From assembly GCF_013618625.1 (NCBI RefSeq), contig NZ_JABRWO010000002.1, forward strand, positions 496,001-560,000: 64,000 nucleotides of DNA. Reading direction: 5' to 3'. The translations under genes were made by a program, and so were the position numbers. The notes beneath the pieces are model-generated. The model searched no databases, had not been told where the DNA came from, and worked only from the letters and a program-made list of their open reading frames with translations. This document shows positions 9,291-17,901 of the stretch, piece after piece; within the stretch, counting starts at the first letter, position 1, and every line of letters begins with the position of its first letter. The DNA is from Bremerella alba. Its GTDB lineage: Bacteria > Planctomycetota > Planctomycetia > Pirellulales > Pirellulaceae.

Positions 9291-10496
9291 ATGCCAGACT
9301 TCGCTTACGTCGCACGAAACCTGCAGGGCCAAAAGGTCTCTGGCAAGCTTGCTGCGCAGACGGAAGGGGAAGTAATCAATTCGCTCAATGCGAAAAGCCT
9401 CTTTCCCATCGAAGTCAAGCTGGAAAAACAAGGGACTCGTTTTCGCATTGGTGGCAAGCGAGTTAGTGCCCAACAAGCGGCCAACTTCTATGCTCAATTA
9501 GCCTCGCTCGTCCGCAGTGGTGTGCCGTTGATGCGATCGCTCAACGTGCTCAACGATCAGGCCTCGAATCCAGCCCTCAAAGCGGTCCTGGATGACATTC
9601 GCGGTCGAGTTGAGGAAGGGGAGCCGCTGGACTCAGCGATGGCTCGCCATCCGCGAGCTTTCAGCGACATGGCGATCAACATGGTCCGCGCCGGCGCCGA
9701 GGGTGGCTTCCTGGAAGACGCCTTGGAACGTGTGGCCGCATTTACCGAAGAACAGGAAGACCTTAAAGGTCGTACACTGAGCGCGCTGGCCTACCCTATC
9801 TTCCTGGCCGTCGTGGGCTCGCTTATTTTGACATTTCTTATCGTGTTCTTCGTGCCGAGCTTTGAAGAAATGTTTTCTCGCTTGCGAGAACGTGGTCAAT
9901 TGCCGGCAATTACTGACTGGCTGCTCTGGTTCAGCGGAACCTTGAACAGCTATGGACTGTTTATCTTAATAGGGTTCATTGGGCTGGGCGTTTATTTCCG
10001 AGCGGCCTTAAACTCAGAAAATGGCAAGCGCCGACTCGACTATTTCAAAATCAAAGTTCCTCTGCTTGGCTCGATTATCCTGGATTTGTCCGTCGCAAGG
10101 TTCTGCCGAGTGCTGGGAACCATGCTGAAAAACGGAGTTCCCATCCTGAGGGCTCTGGAGATCAGCCGCCAAGCGGCAGGCAATCGCATCCTGGCGACGG
10201 CGATTGAAGAGGCATCCGAAAACATTTCATCCGGTGAATCGCTCGCCGCGCCGCTGAGCAGTTCCGGCTATTTCCCCAAGACCGTTGTCGAAATGATCAG
10301 TGTCGCGGAAGAATCGAACTCGCTCGATCGCGTTTTGGTCGAAATAGCCGACGGCCTGGAACGAAGAACTACACGTCGGCTCGACCTGGCCGTTCGTTTG
10401 TTAGAACCAATCATGTTGTTGGTCATGGCGGCCATTGTGCTGGTCGTCGTGATCGCTTTGCTGCTGCCCGTCTTCCGGATGAGCAGTGCTTTGTAG
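9291..10496 (+). CDS. gspF: Type II secretion inner-membrane platform protein GspF
   Basis: 401 residues, the usual GspF/PilC length. Two T2SSF helical repeats are visible (about 65-190 and 270-390, each beginning near FYAQLASLVRSGVPL / FCRVLGTMLKNGVPI). Membrane segments lie near 165-190, 215-235 and 375-398. GspF anchors the GspE ATPase and rotates or feeds pseudopilin subunits. It lies 41 bases after gspE, so they are probably co-transcribed. Confidence 0.93.
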   Translation: MPDFAYVARNLQGQKVSGKLAAQTEGEVINSLNAKSLFPIEVKLEKQGTRFRIGGKRVSAQQAANFYAQLASLVRSGVPLMRSLNVLNDQASNPALKAVLDDIRGRVEEGEPLDSAMARHPRAFSDMAINMVRAGAEGGFLEDALERVAAFTEEQEDLKGRTLSALAYPIFLAVVGSLILTFLIVFFVPSFEEMFSRLRERGQLPAITDWLLWFSGTLNSYGLFILIGFIGLGVYFRAALNSENGKRRLDYFKIKVPLLGSIILDLSVARFCRVLGTMLKNGVPILRALEISRQAAGNRILATAIEEASENISSGESLAAPLSSSGYFPKTVVEMISVAEESNSLDRVLVEIADGLERRTTRRLDLAVRLLEPIMLLVMAAIVLVVVIALLLPVFRMSSAL

Positions 10497-10557
10497 TCAA
10501 AACAATTCATCGCGCTTTCGTAAGCAAACACACCCGATTTGTAAGGAGTAAACATTC

Positions 10558-10968
10558 ATGACCCATTCGCGACGTCGCCGCCGTGCGGTAGCCGGTTTTA
10601 CGCTCATTGAAGTTCTATTGGTGCTAGTGATCCTGGTGATTCTCGGCTCGATCGTGGGTGTTTCGGTGTTTGGTGTCCAAAAGCAAGCCCTCGAAAAGGC
10701 CGCCAAGACTCAGGTCGAAAGCATCGAGAGCGCCATCAAGTTCTATAAATTGAACATGAACAAAGCCCCCGAATCGCTTGACGGTCTGATTACCCAGCCT
10801 TCGGACGACAAAAGTAACAAATGGAAAGGTCCGTACTGGGAAGAAGACACCATCCCGATGGATCCGTGGGAAAACGAATATCAGTACGAAGTCAACGGTG
10901 CAGACTACAAGGTCTGGTCGATGGGTCCTGACGGAGCCAGCGGTACCGAAGACGACATCAACGGCTAA
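10558..10968 (+). CDS. gspG: Major pseudopilin GspG
   Basis: 136 residues. It has a basic leader and a type III prepilin cleavage site (AG-FTLIEVLLVLVILVILGS) with Glu at +5, then the conserved GspG core. The C-terminal GPDGASGTEDDI is the characteristic calcium-binding loop. It is the main subunit of the periplasmic pseudopilus. SD AAGGAG lies just upstream (10543-10548). No prepilin peptidase (GspO) gene is present in this window. Confidence 0.93.
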   Translation: MTHSRRRRRAVAGFTLIEVLLVLVILVILGSIVGVSVFGVQKQALEKAAKTQVESIESAIKFYKLNMNKAPESLDGLITQPSDDKSNKWKGPYWEEDTIPMDPWENEYQYEVNGADYKVWSMGPDGASGTEDDING

Positions 10969-11089
10969 CTTCCCAATTTGAAAGCCAAGGTGGGTGCCAT
11001 GCCCGCGTCGGCGTGAACACGCATCGACCCGATCGTGCCACGCCGATGTGGCCATGGCACCTGCCGTATAAAACATCAGGTTATTTCCT

Positions 11090-11749
11090 TTGATCCACTT
11101 ACCAGCAACGCGAGACATTCGTCGAGCACCGCAGCCTGCCGCTGCCGGTGAACGAGGAGCGTTTACGTTGCTGGAATTGCTCTTGGTGTTGGCCATCTTG
11201 GTCGTCTTGGTGGGGATGGGCACGCCAGCGGTTTACAACTCGCTGCAAGGACATCGCCTGACCATCTCGGCCGAGCAGGTCCAGACGGAATTCATGCGGG
11301 CCCGCGTCGAAGCGATGGAATCTGGCCGCATCCGCATGTTTCGCTTTCAGCAAGAGACCAGCAATTTCGCCGTCGCCCCCTTCGTTCGTAGTAGCGACGA
11401 ACTGGAAAACAACCTGGCCGGAACAAGCCAGGGGATCGGCGTGTCGAGCGTGGTCCTCGATTCTGCCGAAGCTGAAACGATTAATGGAATGTTGGAAGAA
11501 GGGGTCGTTTTTGCCGGCGACAATATCGAAGCCGACATTCGCAGCTACACCTTAGAACAAGAGCAAGGAAGCGGCATGGATGTCAGTGGCTGGTCCCGCC
11601 CCATCTTGTTTTATCCAGACGGCACCGCTTCGGATGCCACGGTATTTCTTCGCGGCAACGGAGGGACGGTCACGTCCGTTAAGCTGCGAGGCCTGACGGG
11701 CATTGCTCGCATTCAAGATCCTGATCTTGAAACAGGGGGTGTTGATTGA
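11090..11749 (+). CDS. Minor pseudopilin GspH-like
   Basis: 219 residues with a prepilin site (ERG-AFTLLELLLVLAILVVLVG) after a ~23-residue leader, then a GspH-type beta domain with conserved SAEQVQTEFMRARVEAMESG. The start appears to be TTG at 11090: an in-frame TAA lies a few codons upstream and no ATG or GTG comes before the prepilin motif. GspH caps or nucleates the pseudopilus. It is separated from gspG by 121 bases and ends one base before the next start. Confidence 0.85.
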   Translation: MIHLPATRDIRRAPQPAAAGERGAFTLLELLLVLAILVVLVGMGTPAVYNSLQGHRLTISAEQVQTEFMRARVEAMESGRIRMFRFQQETSNFAVAPFVRSSDELENNLAGTSQGIGVSSVVLDSAEAETINGMLEEGVVFAGDNIEADIRSYTLEQEQGSGMDVSGWSRPILFYPDGTASDATVFLRGNGGTVTSVKLRGLTGIARIQDPDLETGGVD

Positions 11750-11750
11750 A

Positions 11751-12233
11751 ATGATTGCAACCAAACATCCCAAGCAGTCAGGTTTCACCCTTATCGAAGT
11801 CATCCTGGCACTTACCATTTTAGCCGTTTCCATGGCACTTCTGGGCCAGTTGGTTGGTCTCGGCTTTCAGAATGCCCGGCAAGCCCAAGGTTTGACCGAG
11901 GCCCAAATGATTGCTGAAACCATCATGGAAGAGATCGCGTTAGGGCTGATTCCTCCTGATCCGGTGACCGACATGAATGTCACCATGACAAGCGACCTTT
12001 CCACGCTCTCGATCGAACAAGACACGCCGTGGGTGTACAGCATCAACTGGGACCCTGCCCCGGTCGATGGCCTGATCATGGTTGCCGTCCAGGTCCGTCG
12101 CGCCGGCGCTCAGTCGGCCGCCGAAAACGATTCGTTCCAAATTGTCCGGTGGATGCGAGATCCGGAATTGGCACTCGAAGAGCTTCCTGAATCCAGCGAT
12201 GGTGCTCCGCTCGAAGTCGGGGGGGCCATCTAA
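11751..12233 (+). CDS. Minor pseudopilin GspI-like
   Basis: 160 residues. The ATG at 11751 follows the gspH stop by a single base, indicating coupling. The prepilin motif QSG-FTLIEVILALTILAVSMALLGQL is followed by the GspI pattern of a short beta domain (AQGLTEAQMIAETIMEEIA). It ends with acidic residues. The stop overlaps the start of the next gene (TAATG). GspI, J and K form the pseudopilus tip. Confidence 0.87.
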   Translation: MIATKHPKQSGFTLIEVILALTILAVSMALLGQLVGLGFQNARQAQGLTEAQMIAETIMEEIALGLIPPDPVTDMNVTMTSDLSTLSIEQDTPWVYSINWDPAPVDGLIMVAVQVRRAGAQSAAENDSFQIVRWMRDPELALEELPESSDGAPLEVGGAI

Positions 12234-13222
12234 TGAAACGCCGATCCAAGTTTGGTTTCACCCTTTTGGAAGTGATCCTCGCTTCATCCCTTTCGGTGCT
12301 GATCCTCATGGCCCTTGGGGGCGCCATTCAGTTTTATCTTTTCCAGGTTACCAACAGTCAAACGAGTATCGAGCAGGCGCAGCTCGCCCGGGCAGTCATG
12401 CGTCGCATGGAAACCGACTTGCGAAGTGCTATCTGGAAGAATGAAATCGATTTCTCGGCGGTCGAGACCCTCGCTGCGGATTCCCTTACCAGCGGTGCTG
12501 GTGACTTGTCGGGCATGGCTGCGAGCGCTGGCATCGACCCTACCATGGCCGTGGACGCTTTGGCAGGTTCCAACACGCAAGAACTCGCGACATCGAGTGT
12601 TCTCCCGACAACCATCGGACTGTATGGAAACGCCATCGAGCTTCAGGTCGATATCAGCCGCATTCCTCGCATCGACGAGTACGACCCGCAGTACACGAGC
12701 TTCCGCGACCGTGAAATTGGCGATATCCCTAGCGACGTCAAGACCGTCACCTATTTCCTCATGCAACCTGGTGTGTCCTCGTTAGGGCACGGAACCGTTG
12801 GTGACGCTGGCATCACAGAAACGCAGTTTGGCTTGGTACGTCGTGAGCTCGATCGTGCGGTTACCCAATACGCGCTGAACAACGGTGATTCAGCGGGCCT
12901 CGATGCTTCCGCCGAGATTCTCGCGCCGGAAGTCTCCCTGTTGCAGTTCCGATACTTCGACGGCTACGAGTGGGTCGAAGAATGGGACTCGGAAACGATG
13001 GGCGGACTCCCGATGGCGGTAGATGTAATCATCGCAATTCGCGATCACGACACTACCCAGGCGTTGCTCACCGACGGTGCCGTCGAGGTGCCGGTGGAAG
13101 ATGCAGCCAATCCTGTGGGCCAAGTTTACCGGCGGCTCATTCGCCTTCCCACCGCCAAAGCATACGAACCGGAAGAAGAGACCGAATCGACCGATACGCT
13201 TAGTGAGGATGCCGCACTATGA
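12233..13222 (+). CDS. Minor pseudopilin GspJ-like
   Basis: 329 residues, longer than typical GspJ (~200). Prepilin motif FG-FTLLEVILASSLSVLILMALGG, then RMETDLRSAIW, typical of GspJ. A beta domain holds LLQFRYFDGYEWVEEWDS, the family's C-terminal signature. The extra length lies in the middle (about 75-190) and at the acidic tail. It overlaps gspI by one base and gspK by four. Confidence 0.87.
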   Translation: MKRRSKFGFTLLEVILASSLSVLILMALGGAIQFYLFQVTNSQTSIEQAQLARAVMRRMETDLRSAIWKNEIDFSAVETLAADSLTSGAGDLSGMAASAGIDPTMAVDALAGSNTQELATSSVLPTTIGLYGNAIELQVDISRIPRIDEYDPQYTSFRDREIGDIPSDVKTVTYFLMQPGVSSLGHGTVGDAGITETQFGLVRRELDRAVTQYALNNGDSAGLDASAEILAPEVSLLQFRYFDGYEWVEEWDSETMGGLPMAVDVIIAIRDHDTTQALLTDGAVEVPVEDAANPVGQVYRRLIRLPTAKAYEPEEETESTDTLSEDAAL

Positions 13223-14793
13223 GCACCTCGAAGACACACCTTCGATCGAAACGTGGCGCGGTGCTGTTTGTCGTGCTGGTGGTCGTGATGATGATCACGC
13301 TTTCGGCCTATGCCTACACCGAGTTGATGTTCATCGAAAACAAAGCCACCCACCTGACCGGTCGTCAGATTCAGGCCCGGAATGTGGCCGAGAGCGGCAT
13401 TGCCATGCTGAATGTCTTCCTCGAACAAGAGCAAGACCTGATCGACGAACAAGGGGGCATCTACGACAACCCCGACTTTATGCGTGGGATTCTAGTCTAT
13501 CCAGATGATACTTCCGAATCTCGGGGACGGTTTTCAGTCCTTGCCCCGGCCCTCAACATGGACGGTTCCATCGAAGGTATTCGCTTCGGACTGGAAGATG
13601 AATCAAGCCGCGTCAACTTGAATGCATTGCTGATGCTCGAAGGACAAACCGAAGGATCGGGACGTCAACTGCTTCTAGCCCTGCCTGGTATGAATGAAGA
13701 GATTGCTGACTGCATTCTCGACTATATCGACGAAGATGACGAGACACGAGAACTCGGGGCAGAATTCGATTACTACAACACGCTCGACCCACCGTACAAC
13801 CCGAAGAACGGTCCGCTGGAAACGGTTGAAGAACTTCTTCTGGTGCGTGGAGTGACGCCAGAGCTTTTGTTCGGTCGCGATACCAACCGTAGCGGTATGG
13901 TCGACGACCACGAGTGGGCACCCCCTGCTGACGGCGACCAGCAGGCAATGGAAATGCTCGAGTTGGTTCCTGACCTTGGTTGGTCGTCTTACCTTACGCT
14001 GGTGAGCATGGAAAAGAACTACTCCGCTTCAGGACAGCCTAAGATCTACTTGAACGAAGAAGATCTGCAGGCCCTGCACGAAAATATCTCTGCTATTTTC
14101 CCCGTCGAATATGCCGATTTCATCTGCGCGTATCGCCTGTACGGCGGAAGCCAGAGCAGTAGCAGCAGCGGAGGAGGAAGCGGAGGTGGTTCGGTCAGTC
14201 TCGACCTTTCGCAGGAAGGCTCAACTAAAATCAACAATGTGCTGGAATTGATTGGGGCTTCGGTCGATGTGCAGCAAGGCAGCAACACGGTGAACATGCA
14301 GTCTCCTTTCGAGGACAGCATCATAGCGATGAATGTTTATCTGCCGAGCATGATGGACAGCATGACGATCAACCCTTCTCCCGTGATCCCAGGGCGAATC
14401 AATATCAATCAGGCACCCTACGAGGTACTTTTGGGAATCCCTGGCATGGATGAAGAAATCGCCGGGCAGATCCTCGAGCAGCGTCTGCCGGTTCCCGACC
14501 CGGAAGATCCCATCACGCGTCACGAGACTTGGATTTTATTGCGCGGCATCGTCACTACCGAGCAGATGCTTTCGCTGTCGCCGTTTGTTTGTGCCGGCGG
14601 AGATGTCTATCGAGCACAAGTGGTCGGCTACTTCGAGGATGGTAGCGCATTTAGCCGTCAGGAAGTCGTAATCGACGCGACCCAGCCCCAACCCAAGGTC
14701 ATGCTATGGCGTGATATTTCCGAACTCGGTCGAGGGCACCCCTTGGAAGTGCTGGGCGTCGAACTGGGGATCGACGACGGACAAATCAACTGA
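13219..14793 (+). CDS. gspK: Pseudopilus tip protein GspK-like
   Basis: 524 residues. N-terminal hydrophobic helix (GAVLFVVLVVVMMITLSAYAYTE) preceded by a basic leader, then the GspK alpha domains with helix-hairpin-helix elements (LPGMNEEIADCILDYIDED near 154-172; INQAPYEVLLGIPGMDEEIAG near 395-415). An EF-hand-like loop DTNRSGMVDDHEW near 222-234 could bind calcium. A Ser/Gly linker (about 313-325) separates two halves. It overlaps gspJ by ATGA, so the genes are coupled. Confidence 0.88.
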   Translation: MSTSKTHLRSKRGAVLFVVLVVVMMITLSAYAYTELMFIENKATHLTGRQIQARNVAESGIAMLNVFLEQEQDLIDEQGGIYDNPDFMRGILVYPDDTSESRGRFSVLAPALNMDGSIEGIRFGLEDESSRVNLNALLMLEGQTEGSGRQLLLALPGMNEEIADCILDYIDEDDETRELGAEFDYYNTLDPPYNPKNGPLETVEELLLVRGVTPELLFGRDTNRSGMVDDHEWAPPADGDQQAMEMLELVPDLGWSSYLTLVSMEKNYSASGQPKIYLNEEDLQALHENISAIFPVEYADFICAYRLYGGSQSSSSSGGGSGGGSVSLDLSQEGSTKINNVLELIGASVDVQQGSNTVNMQSPFEDSIIAMNVYLPSMMDSMTINPSPVIPGRININQAPYEVLLGIPGMDEEIAGQILEQRLPVPDPEDPITRHETWILLRGIVTTEQMLSLSPFVCAGGDVYRAQVVGYFEDGSAFSRQEVVIDATQPQPKVMLWRDISELGRGHPLEVLGVELGIDDGQIN

Positions 14794-14856
14794 TTTCTAT
14801 GGTCTGCCGAACATTTTTCGGCACCCACAGATAACCCTGCGAAATACAATAGAATT

Positions 14857-16467
14857 ATGGCTAAGAAACTCGCAATTGAATGGGACTCGCGTTCTCTCCG
14901 CATGGTGGTTGCCCGCCAGCGCGGGTCGAGCATCGTGGTTGATCAAGCCCTGCACTTTCCGCTTTCCATCCCCGCTGAAGGCACCGACCCCGCTTCGGTC
15001 GAAAGTCGCGTTACGCGTCTGCTGACAGATCAGGTCGCAGCGCTCGGGCTAAGCAAGCTGCCTACGCTGGTGGGGATCAACCGATCATCGATCGAGCTTC
15101 AGGTCGTTGCGGTTCCGCCGGTTCCGGATGACGAACTTCCGGACATCGTCCGCTATCAAGCAATCCGCGAGTGCACCAACCTGGGCGAAGATGGCGTCGT
15201 CGATTTCGTGAAGATGCCAGCGGCCGACGACGGGAAGTCGCGTGTCCATGCCGCTGCGATTTCCGCCAAGACCCTAAAAACTTGCCTGAAGATCTGCGAT
15301 CACGCTCAGATCCAACCGCAGAGTTTTTATGTTCGCTCGTTCGGTGCGGCCCATCTGGTTGCCAGTCAATCGAAGCTTACCGGGCAGACGTTCCTAATTG
15401 TCGAGCCCCTCGAAGATCGCGTCGAGCTGACGGTGGTCAGTCAGGCCGACGTTATTCTGACTCGTTCGACCCGACTGCCAGGTGAATCCAACAGCGATCA
15501 CTACGTTCAAGCTCTGCAGGGCGAAATTCGCCGGACGATGCTCGCCGCTCAATCGAAGAGCATTTCCGAACCGATCACGCATATTGTTATTCTCGGACAA
15601 CCCACTGCTCCTGAGAAATGGCGTTCGCTCGGGGTCGATCTCAAGACAACCGTTGAGTTTCTCGATCCCCTGGCCGCGGAACACGTATCGAGCAGCGTCG
15701 AGGTTGCTCCGGAAGTCGCCAGCCAATTCGGCGGGCTGATCGGGATGCTGCTTGCCGATGGTTCGACGCACCATGCGAAGATCGACTTCCTAAACCCACG
15801 ACGCAAACCTGACCCGCCCGATCGCAAACGAATCTTTGCGTTGGCCGGCCTAGCGGCGGCGGCAGTCGTGGTGATGATTACCTATCTGATGTACAGCGGC
15901 ATCTCCTCGCGTGACGCTGAGATCGTCCGCTTGAAAGAAGACATCGCCAAGTTGCAGAAATCGAACAAGCCGCTAGTGGAGTTGGAAGAAGAAGTTATCG
16001 AAATTGATCGATGGGTGACTGCCGATGTGCAGTGGTTGAACGAACTTTATCGCATGTCCAAGCAACTTCCGTCTGCCGACGAAATGATCACAACACGCGT
16101 TCACATGCAGCCCAACAATAATGAAGGTGGCACCACCGCTTTGGAAGGCTACGTGGCCGATCAATCCGTGATTCGTAAAATCGAAACAAGCTTGATGGAC
16201 GAGCATCACGCTGTTCTCGGCAAAGGGTCGCAGGAACGTGTTTACGGCGACAATTACACGATCAGCTTTCAGGAATACGTAACCATCACCCCCGACGGCA
16301 CCGACCGCTTCGCCCCGCGTGAAGATCCGATTGAGACCGAAGAGGCGGAATCGGCACAAGAAGAATCAAGCCAATCGGACGAAGTATCGACGGATGCCCC
16401 CAAGGAAGCCGCCGAACCGACCGATCCAACGACCGACACGGTTAACACCACAGGAGACCAGTCATGA
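14857..16467 (+). CDS. GspL-like scaffold: PilM-type and PilN-type domains fused
   Basis: 536 residues. Residues 1-~290 have the actin-like fold of PilM/GspL cytoplasmic domains (MAKKLAIEWDSRSLRMVVAR; LPDIVRYQA). A transmembrane helix lies at about 325-347, then a coiled coil and a PilN/GspL periplasmic domain to ~480. The tail is very acidic (Glu/Ser/Thr-rich, 485-536). In type IV pili PilM and PilN are separate; here they are one chain, as in GspL. It should recruit GspE to the membrane. Its stop overlaps the next gene by four bases. Confidence 0.82.
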   Translation: MAKKLAIEWDSRSLRMVVARQRGSSIVVDQALHFPLSIPAEGTDPASVESRVTRLLTDQVAALGLSKLPTLVGINRSSIELQVVAVPPVPDDELPDIVRYQAIRECTNLGEDGVVDFVKMPAADDGKSRVHAAAISAKTLKTCLKICDHAQIQPQSFYVRSFGAAHLVASQSKLTGQTFLIVEPLEDRVELTVVSQADVILTRSTRLPGESNSDHYVQALQGEIRRTMLAAQSKSISEPITHIVILGQPTAPEKWRSLGVDLKTTVEFLDPLAAEHVSSSVEVAPEVASQFGGLIGMLLADGSTHHAKIDFLNPRRKPDPPDRKRIFALAGLAAAAVVVMITYLMYSGISSRDAEIVRLKEDIAKLQKSNKPLVELEEEVIEIDRWVTADVQWLNELYRMSKQLPSADEMITTRVHMQPNNNEGGTTALEGYVADQSVIRKIETSLMDEHHAVLGKGSQERVYGDNYTISFQEYVTITPDGTDRFAPREDPIETEEAESAQEESSQSDEVSTDAPKEAAEPTDPTTDTVNTTGDQS

Positions 16468-17660
16468 CCCAGCGCGAACGTGTCTTGGCCGTCCTGGTAG
16501 GCGTTAGCTTTCTTGTTGTCGGTGGCTATTACTTTATGAACCAGTATTCCGATGCGTTGAGCAGTCGCGATCGACAGATCGAGACCCTCTCGAAACGCCT
16601 GGATGACGAAAAGTTTGTCGAGGCAAAAGCAGATATGGCGATGGATCGACTGATCACATACCGCCAACACGCTTTGCCAGAGAGCATCCGTGCAAGCCAG
16701 TCCTTCTATCAAGAACGACTTCGGGAAACGCTGGAATCGACTGGCTTCGACGATGTTGTGATCAAACCGCTCAATGGCCGCCGTGGTGGCAATCACTACC
16801 AACACATGTTTACCATCAACGGGCAAGCCTCGATGGAACAGTTGGTCCAGTTCACTTACGAATTCTATTCGTTCAACATTCTGCATAAATTTAGCAAGCT
16901 GACGATCATTCCTGTTAAAGAATCTGAGCTACTCGATATCTCGATGAATGTCACCGTGCTTAGCCTGGATGGAACCGATGAAGTGCCTCAACCGGAAGAC
17001 ATTCGCCTTCCACAGTTGGCCCATGGCAATCTGAAAGACTATACCGACGTCATCCTACAGCGAAATATTTTTGCCCCGGCGAACAAGCCCCCTCTGTTCA
17101 CCTCGAAAACAGAGGTCGAAGCCGAGCTGGAACGGCCTTTACGATTTCGCCTGAGTGCCAGCGATCCCGATCGCAAAGACCGTGTGACCTTCTTCCTGGG
17201 TAAGGATCCACCGCCAGGGGTCGAGCTTTCCGAGACAGGGTCGCTTCAATGGACTCCGGATGCACTGGGCGAATACAAGATCACGGTCGAGGCCCGCGAT
17301 AGTCGCCTTCCCCCCAAAAGCTCGACGCAAGAGCTTTTGGTCAAGGTCGTCGAGCCTCAGCCAGAACCGATGCCTGATACAACGCCGAAGCGTCCCGAAT
17401 TTGATGAGGCGAAGTTCACCTACCTGACCGGCACGGTCGCGGTCGGTGGTCAACCTAAGGCCTGGCTCAATAACCGTCCTAAGAACCAAAAGCTGAGATT
17501 AGGCCCCGGCGACACGTTCTCGGTTGGAACCCTGCAGGGAAAAATCATCGACGTGAAGGACCGTGAAGTGGTTATCGAAATCGAAGGGGACCTACGCGTT
17601 CTTTCGATTGGCCAACCACTCGCCGATGCCACTACCATGGGTCCAGCTGGCGAGCTTTAA
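16464..17660 (+). CDS. PilO/GspM-like protein fused to an Ig-like domain and a GspC/PilP-like module
   Basis: 398 residues. One N-terminal membrane helix (7-25), coiled coil and PilO-like ferredoxin-fold region (~30-180). Then the motif LQRNIFAP near 198-205, resembling the RN(L/I)F/DPF motif at the start of GspC/PilP periplasmic regions. A cadherin/Ig-like domain follows at ~225-297 (SASDPDRKDRVTF ... GEYKITVEARD). A small beta domain at ~318-388 (YLTGTVAVGG ... RLGPGDTF ... VVIEIEGDLRVLSIG) matches the shape of the GspC homology region/PilP that contacts the secretin. No separate gspC is visible, so this chain probably supplies it. The PilO part is fairly secure; the PilP/GspC assignment is inference. 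Confidence 0.72.
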   Translation: MTQRERVLAVLVGVSFLVVGGYYFMNQYSDALSSRDRQIETLSKRLDDEKFVEAKADMAMDRLITYRQHALPESIRASQSFYQERLRETLESTGFDDVVIKPLNGRRGGNHYQHMFTINGQASMEQLVQFTYEFYSFNILHKFSKLTIIPVKESELLDISMNVTVLSLDGTDEVPQPEDIRLPQLAHGNLKDYTDVILQRNIFAPANKPPLFTSKTEVEAELERPLRFRLSASDPDRKDRVTFFLGKDPPPGVELSETGSLQWTPDALGEYKITVEARDSRLPPKSSTQELLVKVVEPQPEPMPDTTPKRPEFDEAKFTYLTGTVAVGGQPKAWLNNRPKNQKLRLGPGDTFSVGTLQGKIIDVKDREVVIEIEGDLRVLSIGQPLADATTMGPAGEL

Positions 17661-17702
17661 ACAATCTCTCCTCAAGCTCCTGAAAACCATCAGAAATCGA
17701 CT

Positions 17703-17732
17703 ATGCCGCCAGCTAGCTGGCGGCATTTTTCT
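17703..17732 (+). terminator. Rho-independent terminator after the gspE-M run
   Basis: Perfect palindrome GCCGCCAGCTAGCTGGCGGC (17705-17724), with flanking A/T pairs, followed by TTTTT. It lies 43 bases after the stop at 17660 and isolates the following secretin gene, which must have its own promoter in 17740-17900. Confidence 0.88.
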
Positions 17733-17901
17733 TTTACCGAGGGTTCGCCAGTCGTCAAAGTCCAACAGGGCGCGAAATTTTATCGCTTGTAACGGTTGTT
17801 TTCAGTGTAGGGGTAATTCGTGTACTACCGAAAATTCCATGTAGTGCGAGGTGCGCGGTATTCCAGCTTTTTAGCTGCGCAAATGCAAGTGAGGACAACG
17901 A

